Shown: in pieces, positions 37,211 through 41,843 of the stretch
Layout of the letters: each line of letters opens with the position of its first letter
How positions within the stretch are numbered: the stretch's first letter is position 1
NCBI GenBank assembly: GCA_018645565.1
Contig: JABGWJ010000087.1
Span: 1 to 41,843 of the forward strand
Direction of reading: 5' to 3'
Origin: a bacterium
GTDB lineage: Bacteria; Fidelibacterota; Marinisomatia; Marinisomatales; UBA1611
Length of the DNA stretch: 41,843 nt
Program-made: the position numbers and the translations under genes
Notes under the pieces: model-generated
Told to the model about the DNA's origin: nothing
Seen by the model: the letters and a program-made list of their open reading frames with translations, nothing else
Database searches by the model: none

Positions 37211-37810
37211 TTACTTGTTCTGCAAAAACCGATTAAATGATATATGAATCAGTAAACCACTATAATCTTTTTTCTGGTCGGCTTCTTTTTTCAGTTTAAT
37301 TATATCTGATCCTATATGCAAAGCGACAGAACTCTGATTGTACCATCTGAATTCAACTCCTCCCCCAAAGAAACCAATAGGAGACCACTGCGTTTCTGCT
37401 TTTTGCCATATCTTTTTGTAACTACCGTCGCCTTCTCTCCCGTCAATAGAAAGGTTTAGCCCTCCTCTAATAGTAACAAAAGGAGAAAAGTTATTTGCAA
37501 TTTCTCCTGCAAAAGGATGATAGTTAAAGCCAACTAAAACCGGTATAAATAATAAATTTTGCCCGCTAATCGTTATGTATTGATTGGTCCAATTGTCATA
37601 TACTATGCTTTCTGTTTCTCCTTTTATGTCGAAGTATCTAACCTCACCAATAAAATCAAAATTCTTTTTATTATTACCGTGCAAATAATTAAAAAAAATT
37701 CCTGAGCCTCTTGATCCAACATCTAATCCAGCACCATATCTTGTATTTAAGCCACCAATAAGGTTTGTATTAATGAAGAGAATAGATATTGTTATAAGTT
37801 TAAAAATCAT
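37211..37810 (-). CDS. Small outer-membrane beta-barrel-like protein, unknown function
   Basis: The 199-aa product has an N-terminal signal (about 1-19) followed by alternating strands with Gly and aromatic residues (RYGAGLDVGSRGSGIFF, FSPFVTIRGGLNLSIDG, GFFGGGVEFRWY), and ends in short strands (GLLIHISFNRFLQ). This fits an 8-stranded OmpA/OmpW-like barrel. I cannot name a family. Its ATG directly follows the ferredoxin stop (TAA-ATG), so it is the last gene of the folB-folK-kinase-ferredoxin operon. Confidence 0.7.
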   Translation of the reverse strand: MIFKLITISILFINTNLIGGLNTRYGAGLDVGSRGSGIFFNYLHGNNKKNFDFIGEVRYFDIKGETESIVYDNWTNQYITISGQNLLFIPVLVGFNYHPFAGEIANNFSPFVTIRGGLNLSIDGREGDGSYKKIWQKAETQWSPIGFFGGGVEFRWYNQSSVALHIGSDIIKLKKEADQKKDYSGLLIHISFNRFLQNK

Positions 37811-38140
37811 TTATTTAGTACTTAATTGATCTTTGGATGCTATTAATTCTTTTACTGGTTTATCTTGAAGAACAGATTCATTAAATATTGTACGAATATT
37901 TTTTTTATTAACATCCAGATACCAAAAACCACTAGGATATATTACCATTGCTGGGCCTTGTTCACAGACATCTAAACACCCAGATTTATTGGCTCTTACT
38001 TTTCCTTTTAGACCTGAGTCATTAATCAATCTAACTAGATCTTTTCGCAAATCTGGACCGCCACAGGAACCACAACTTTTTCTTAAACTATTTTCATCGC
38101 GTTCATTTGTACAAATGAAGATATGTTTTTCAAATTTCAT
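37811..38140 (-). CDS. Thioredoxin-like [2Fe-2S] ferredoxin
   Basis: This 109-aa protein is of the (2Fe-2S) thioredoxin-like family (Clostridium pasteurianum/Aquifex Fd type, related to NuoE). Likely cluster ligands are C10 (FICTNERDE), C23 (KSCGSCGG), C55 and C59 (GCLDVCEQGP); C26 is an extra cysteine. It is cytoplasmic and transfers electrons; no partner oxidoreductase is encoded beside it. Its ATG overlaps the stop of a 56-codon membrane gene, and a barrel gene follows with no gap. Confidence 0.9.
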   Translation of the reverse strand: MKFEKHIFICTNERDENSLRKSCGSCGGPDLRKDLVRLINDSGLKGKVRANKSGCLDVCEQGPAMVIYPSGFWYLDVNKKNIRTIFNESVLQDKPVKELIASKDQLSTK

Positions 38141-38307
38141 ATATCTTCATATTCAGCATCTTGGATATCCATTTTGCTAACCTTCCGTTTGAAGTCTGCT
38201 TTAGTTACTTCGTCCTTTATTTTTGATTTTACCTTGAATAAGGATAACACAAAAAAACTAATTTTATATAGCGAATATCCAAGGAATATTAATAAGATTA
38301 GTTTCAT
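38137..38307 (-). CDS. 56-aa single-helix membrane protein (short gene between kinase and ferredoxin)
   Basis: An ATG at 38307, 4 nt after the kinase stop, opens a 56-codon frame whose TGA overlaps the ferredoxin ATG (ATGA), the junction type used throughout this operon. The product has an N-terminal hydrophobic helix (about residues 2-24), a basic stretch (KVKSKIKDE), and an acidic end DIQDAEYEDI. Small membrane proteins with a helix, basic linker and a DAEYE-like end are common in Bacteroidota (DUF4834-like), but that match is only by eye. Function unknown. The perfect fit between two genes makes it almost certainly real. Confidence 0.8.
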   Translation of the reverse strand: MKLILLIFLGYSLYKISFFVLSLFKVKSKIKDEVTKADFKRKVSKMDIQDAEYEDI

Positions 38308-38311
38308 TCAT

Positions 38312-38953
38312 TTAGAATTCTGTTACTGGATTGAAAAATTTAGTTCCAGATACTGGCTGTCTTATATAATCAATAACTTCTTTTAAATCATTTTCATTTT
38401 CAACAAAATCTATATTGTTCGTATTTATTATAACAAGGGGCGTATCCTGATAACGAAAAAAATATTCTGTATATACTTGGTTTAATGCATCTATGTATTC
38501 CCAGGTAACATTTCTTTCCATATTACGACCTCGCTTTTCAATATTCTTCATTAAAACATCCGTGTCTGCTTGAAGATAAATGACAATATCAGGCTTAATA
38601 ATATTTCTTTCAAGAAGACTTGCAACTGTGTCATATAGCTGCATTTCTTTATCTCCTAAATTTAAAGAAGCAAACAAACGATCTTTAACAAACATATAAT
38701 CTGTAATTAATAATTTTTGAAACATATCAACTTGTCTCAAATCTTGTTGTTGACGATACCTTTGTAAAAGAAAAAACAATTGAGTTTGGAAACCAAACCT
38801 TTCAGGATCATTGTAAAAGTCTGGAAGAAAAGGGTTGTCTTCAAAATCTTCAAGAACGAGTCTAGCTCCTAATTCTTTAGATAATAGCTGAGCCAAGCTT
38901 GTTTTACCGACGCCAATTGGGCCTTCAATTGCTATATAATATAAATTTCTCAT
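38312..38953 (-). CDS. Deoxynucleoside kinase (dAK/dGK family)
   Basis: The 213-aa enzyme phosphorylates deoxynucleosides for salvage. P-loop GPIGVGKTS lies at 11-19. The substrate site has LEDFEDNPFLPDFYND and the YMFVKDRLFA segment with the DR motif, and the lid is EKRGRNMER. The family includes dAdo/dGuo kinases of Bacillus and Bacteroidota; which base is preferred cannot be told. It overlaps folK by ATGA. Together with dut and folates nearby it fits nucleotide supply. Confidence 0.92.
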   Translation of the reverse strand: MRNLYYIAIEGPIGVGKTSLAQLLSKELGARLVLEDFEDNPFLPDFYNDPERFGFQTQLFFLLQRYRQQQDLRQVDMFQKLLITDYMFVKDRLFASLNLGDKEMQLYDTVASLLERNIIKPDIVIYLQADTDVLMKNIEKRGRNMERNVTWEYIDALNQVYTEYFFRYQDTPLVIINTNNIDFVENENDLKEVIDYIRQPVSGTKFFNPVTEF

Positions 38954-39462
38954 GCTTTATTTCCCAATTCATACATTTTAACGAGTGATGTATCCGAACA
39001 TCTTACAAGAAGCTCATTAACTGTCAAATTAACGTATGGTATTTTAAAATCAGGAGCAATCTCATCAAATGGAATTAATACAAATTTTCTATTAATTAAA
39101 CCTGGATGTGGTATAGCTAATTCCTTTGTTTCTATAACCGATGAACCATGAACTAATATATCTATATCAATTGTTCGTGGCATGTTACGTTTCAACGTTT
39201 TTCGTCTACCTAACATATGTTCAATACTTTTAATGAAATCTAATAATTGAAACGGATTTAGATCTGAATCAAGTCCTACCACCGTATTAATAAAATATTC
39301 TTGATTTAGATTATATAACGGTTCTGTTAAATAAAAGGAGGCGCTACTTAAGTTATAATTCTCCCTTGGCACCTCAATAGCTGAAATTGCTTGGGCAATA
39401 TTAGATTCCCTATCTCCAATATTTGAACCAATAGATAAATATACTTTATTTCCAACTTTCAT
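38950..39462 (-). CDS. folK: 6-hydroxymethyl-7,8-dihydropterin pyrophosphokinase (HPPK)
   Basis: The 170-aa enzyme transfers pyrophosphate from ATP to hydroxymethyl-dihydropterin in folate synthesis. It shows VYLSIGSNIGDRESNI at the start, FYLTEPLYNLNQEYFINTVV, and the family signature RNMPRTIDIDIL with the metal-binding Asp pair. It overlaps folB by ATGA, so the two consecutive folate steps are co-translated. folP is not in the window. Confidence 0.96.
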   Translation of the reverse strand: MKVGNKVYLSIGSNIGDRESNIAQAISAIEVPRENYNLSSASFYLTEPLYNLNQEYFINTVVGLDSDLNPFQLLDFIKSIEHMLGRRKTLKRNMPRTIDIDILVHGSSVIETKELAIPHPGLINRKFVLIPFDEIAPDFKIPYVNLTVNELLVRCSDTSLVKMYELGNKA

Positions 39463-39815
39463 TTAACTCTCTGTAACTCCACCTCAACATTTTTAAAATC
39501 AGCTTCTATGGGAGCATGAGGTTTCCTCACACGTATAACGATTTTATCTATATCAAACTCTGCCAACAACCTATTGCAAACAGAATTAGCGACAGCTTCT
39601 ACTAATGAAAAACGTTTCTTAGTGAACTCCTCGATTGTGCAAGAAATAATTTCTTGATAATCAACAGTGTCACTCAACTCATCAGTATCCCCAGATTTTT
39701 CTAAGTTACAATATAAAACTAAATCTATTTCAAAAGTACCATCCTTAGATTTTTCAAAATCATAAACTCCATGCCTAGCTATGATTTTTAAGTTATTAAT
39801 TCTTATTGTATCCAT
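39459..39815 (-). CDS. folB: Dihydroneopterin aldolase
   Basis: The 118-aa enzyme of the tunnelling (T-fold) class makes 6-hydroxymethyl-dihydropterin. IIARHGVYDFEK holds the conserved early segment. DTVDYQEI and FSLVEAVANSVCNRLL contain the residues that bind the pterin (the Glu of the second), and VRVRKPHAPIEADF contains the catalytic Lys. It lies 6 nt after the M1 peptidase gene, which may therefore share its transcript, and heads the folB-folK-kinase series. Confidence 0.95.
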   Translation of the reverse strand: MDTIRINNLKIIARHGVYDFEKSKDGTFEIDLVLYCNLEKSGDTDELSDTVDYQEIISCTIEEFTKKRFSLVEAVANSVCNRLLAEFDIDKIVIRVRKPHAPIEADFKNVEVELQRVK

Positions 39816-39821
39816 TATACC

Positions 39822-41774
39822 TTATTTGAGATAAATAACCTTCTGGGTGTTAACGTAATTATCCGTGGATAACTGAATTAAATAAACACCTGCAGGTTTT
39901 CCTTTTGCATTCCAAGATTCTTTATGAAAACCAGATTGAAACATCTTTTTGGTTAGAGACTCTACTAGACCACCATTGATATTAAAAACATTAATGCTAA
40001 TATTTTGATTACCTAGCACTGGATGAACATAAAAACTCAGTTTTAAGTTTGAATTAAATGGATTTGGATATGCAAGTTGAACATTTACATTCTCAGGCAA
40101 GAGATTATCAATCCCATTCGTAGTATACGACACTTCTTTTAATATCCAGTTGTTTGGGTCTAAGGTCACGTTTTCTACAATGAAATTGAGTCCAGAAATT
40201 TCATACAAATGGTTCAGACTATTATTTTCAACAACTATAATTGTATCAATTAATAAAGGTCCAATACTTCCAGAAAAATTAAGGTCTATTGGCATAGAAA
40301 AAAGCCCGCCTGATTGAATTTGGTCAATTTTTACTTTATAAGTTGCATTGCCATCATGCCACCAAGACATTTCATACTTAGGATATCCTTCTTCATATAT
40401 CCATTGTTGAAAAAACAATTCTAAATTTTGATCTGAAATATCTTCACTGATTTTTTGAAAATCAGCCGTTGAAGCTGCATTATAGGCAAGTGTATCATTA
40501 GACGCATAACTTTTTAAAATTTCAAAAAATGTATCATCCCCCACTTTTCGCCTCAACATATGTAGTACCCATGAGGCTTTATTATAAGATAAGTTAGAAT
40601 TAAATATCTGAGAATTTGAAGATGGGTTTTCAACATATATTGTTCCATCGCCATAATAGGCATAGTCATTCATAAAACTAAAATATGCTTCTTTACCATT
40701 TATATGTTCGACCCAAAGTGCTTGACAATATCTTGCAAAGCCTTCATTAAGCCAAATATCATTAAACGTTTTACAAGTAATAAGATTTCCCCACCAACTG
40801 TGCCCCAGCTCATGGACTATAAGATTCTGAGATGAAGAACCCATACTTGAAAGAGTTTGATGCTCCATTCCGCCACCCCATTTAAAATCTGCATGCCCAT
40901 ATTTTTCTGATATAAATGGATATTCACCAAACAAGCCCGAGAAAAAACTAATCATTTCGCCTGTTAATGAATAATTAGAGAATGAAGACTCGTACCTGTC
41001 AGGAAAAACATAATGTTCTATTGCCATAGTATCATTCGAAATAGAAGAAATATATTGTTCGCTCCAAATTGTGTATGGATAAATTGCTAAGGATACAAGA
41101 TACGTAGTAATGGGATATTTCTCTTTCCAAAAAAATGTATTTTTATCCCCATCATTCGTTATACTATCAAGCAAGCCATTTGAAGCAACAATAAAATTTG
41201 GATTTGCAGGAACTGTAACTCTAACATATACAGAATCGGCTTTATCACTAGGGTCATCCTTACTAGGCCACCAGCTTCTTGCACAATAAGCCTCTGATAA
41301 TGTCCAAACGTGATCGACACCTAAGTGCTCGTCAAATTTAAAACCACCCGCCCCGCAGTCTTGAGGTGTACCTTGATATTTGATAAGTATTGAAAAATAA
41401 TTATCGCCTTGAATAATGATATTATTAATCGGGATTTTTATCTTATTCTGCTCATGCAAAAAAGACACTTGCCCATTATTTTGCAAAATCGAATTAACTT
41501 CCATATTGTTGTAAAAATCTAATTCGATATATTCAGGAAGATTATTATCTATAAAGCCATTTACACCTACGGAACCATTAATAGTATTTGATTCAAAATT
41601 TATATCTATTGAAATATCGTAAAATGATATATCAATTTTACTTTGGTTCAGGGATAATGTTGAGCTGTTAGATATCCACCGCTCTACAGACTTACCACGA
41701 GAGCATAGATGTTTTGGCTCTTTTTCAGCACTGCATAGAGATAGCAGAAAAAGAAGAAAAGTTATTGGTTTCAT
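39822..41774 (-). CDS. Secreted M1-family metallopeptidase with C-terminal type IX sorting-like domain
   Basis: The 650-aa protein has a signal peptide (1-16), then the M1 N-terminal beta domain and catalytic domain. Substrate-anchoring GGMEH lies at 301-305, and the zinc site is HELGH (321-325) with E344 in WLNEGFARY. A linker domain follows, and then a C-terminal beta domain (about 570-650) with AYPNPFNSNLKLSFY, ISINVFNINGG and PAGVYLIQLST. That end is the type A sorting domain of proteins exported by type IX secretion. It likely digests peptides at or outside the cell surface. The short N-terminal hydrophobic stretch ends in LCSA, and C14 could also be a lipobox Cys. Confidence 0.93.
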   Translation of the reverse strand: MKPITFLLFLLSLCSAEKEPKHLCSRGKSVERWISNSSTLSLNQSKIDISFYDISIDINFESNTINGSVGVNGFIDNNLPEYIELDFYNNMEVNSILQNNGQVSFLHEQNKIKIPINNIIIQGDNYFSILIKYQGTPQDCGAGGFKFDEHLGVDHVWTLSEAYCARSWWPSKDDPSDKADSVYVRVTVPANPNFIVASNGLLDSITNDGDKNTFFWKEKYPITTYLVSLAIYPYTIWSEQYISSISNDTMAIEHYVFPDRYESSFSNYSLTGEMISFFSGLFGEYPFISEKYGHADFKWGGGMEHQTLSSMGSSSQNLIVHELGHSWWGNLITCKTFNDIWLNEGFARYCQALWVEHINGKEAYFSFMNDYAYYGDGTIYVENPSSNSQIFNSNLSYNKASWVLHMLRRKVGDDTFFEILKSYASNDTLAYNAASTADFQKISEDISDQNLELFFQQWIYEEGYPKYEMSWWHDGNATYKVKIDQIQSGGLFSMPIDLNFSGSIGPLLIDTIIVVENNSLNHLYEISGLNFIVENVTLDPNNWILKEVSYTTNGIDNLLPENVNVQLAYPNPFNSNLKLSFYVHPVLGNQNISINVFNINGGLVESLTKKMFQSGFHKESWNAKGKPAGVYLIQLSTDNYVNTQKVIYLK

Positions 41775-41843
41775 TTCTTAAAAGAAGGAACTGAAATGTT
41801 TGTAGCCCAGCCAAGGTATTATAATGAATAAAATAGTATCTCT

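Overview
The window is an AT-rich, gene-dense bacterial chromosome segment with no sign of phage, insertion sequences, integrons or CRISPR. I count 36 protein genes, one of them a 56-codon gene easily missed, and one partial tRNA-Ser. The best lineage guess is a marine member of the Fibrobacterota-Chlorobiota-Bacteroidota group, most likely Marinimicrobia (SAR406)-like. Reasons are a type IX secretion-style C-terminal domain with a YPNPFN motif on a secreted M1 peptidase, a DUF4295-like ribosome-associated protein, several outer-membrane beta-barrel candidates, and low GC. This placement is an inference, not a phylogeny.

Left part (1-10950). A partial tRNA-Ser(GGA) and a DUF4295-like gene with its terminator come first. 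Then on the minus strand run a CNNM/CBS membrane protein, a PafA-like secreted alkaline phosphatase, tyrS and smpB; the last three overlap by 4 bases at each junction. On the plus strand stand a homologue of the tRNA-queuosine mannosyltransferase and, past pepA (minus), a 1046-residue protein that joins a nucleotide-translocase-like membrane domain, HEAT-like helical repeats and a cyclic-nucleotide-binding domain.

Middle (10927-25500). An acyl-CoA thioesterase and acetyl-CoA synthetase pair is followed upstream by a four-gene minus-strand operon: sodium/solute symporter, NamZ-type exo-muramidase, outer-membrane protein, UMF1-type MFS carrier. Together these read as a cell-wall amino-sugar (MurNAc) scavenging unit. 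The NamZ gene has a clear signal peptide upstream of its first ATG, with only an ATA codon available at the expected overlap with the preceding stop. A divergent operon holds a DASS/SLC13 carrier plus a small membrane-anchored partner. Then come GST, trhO and alr, and a two-gene ABC exporter that follows polA.

Right part (25481-41843). On the minus strand lie polA, groES-groEL with a strong terminator, and a run smc, mscS, DUF423, APC permease, dut. Next is folB, folK, a deoxynucleoside kinase, a 56-aa membrane peptide, a thioredoxin-like [2Fe-2S] ferredoxin and a small barrel protein. A secreted M1 metallopeptidase closes the window. 

Translation signals are mixed: good Shine-Dalgarno sites precede groES, groEL, pepA and acs, but at least seven genes start with TTG and two with GTG, and nine stop/start junctions are 4-base overlaps (ATGA, TTGA, and apparently ATAA).
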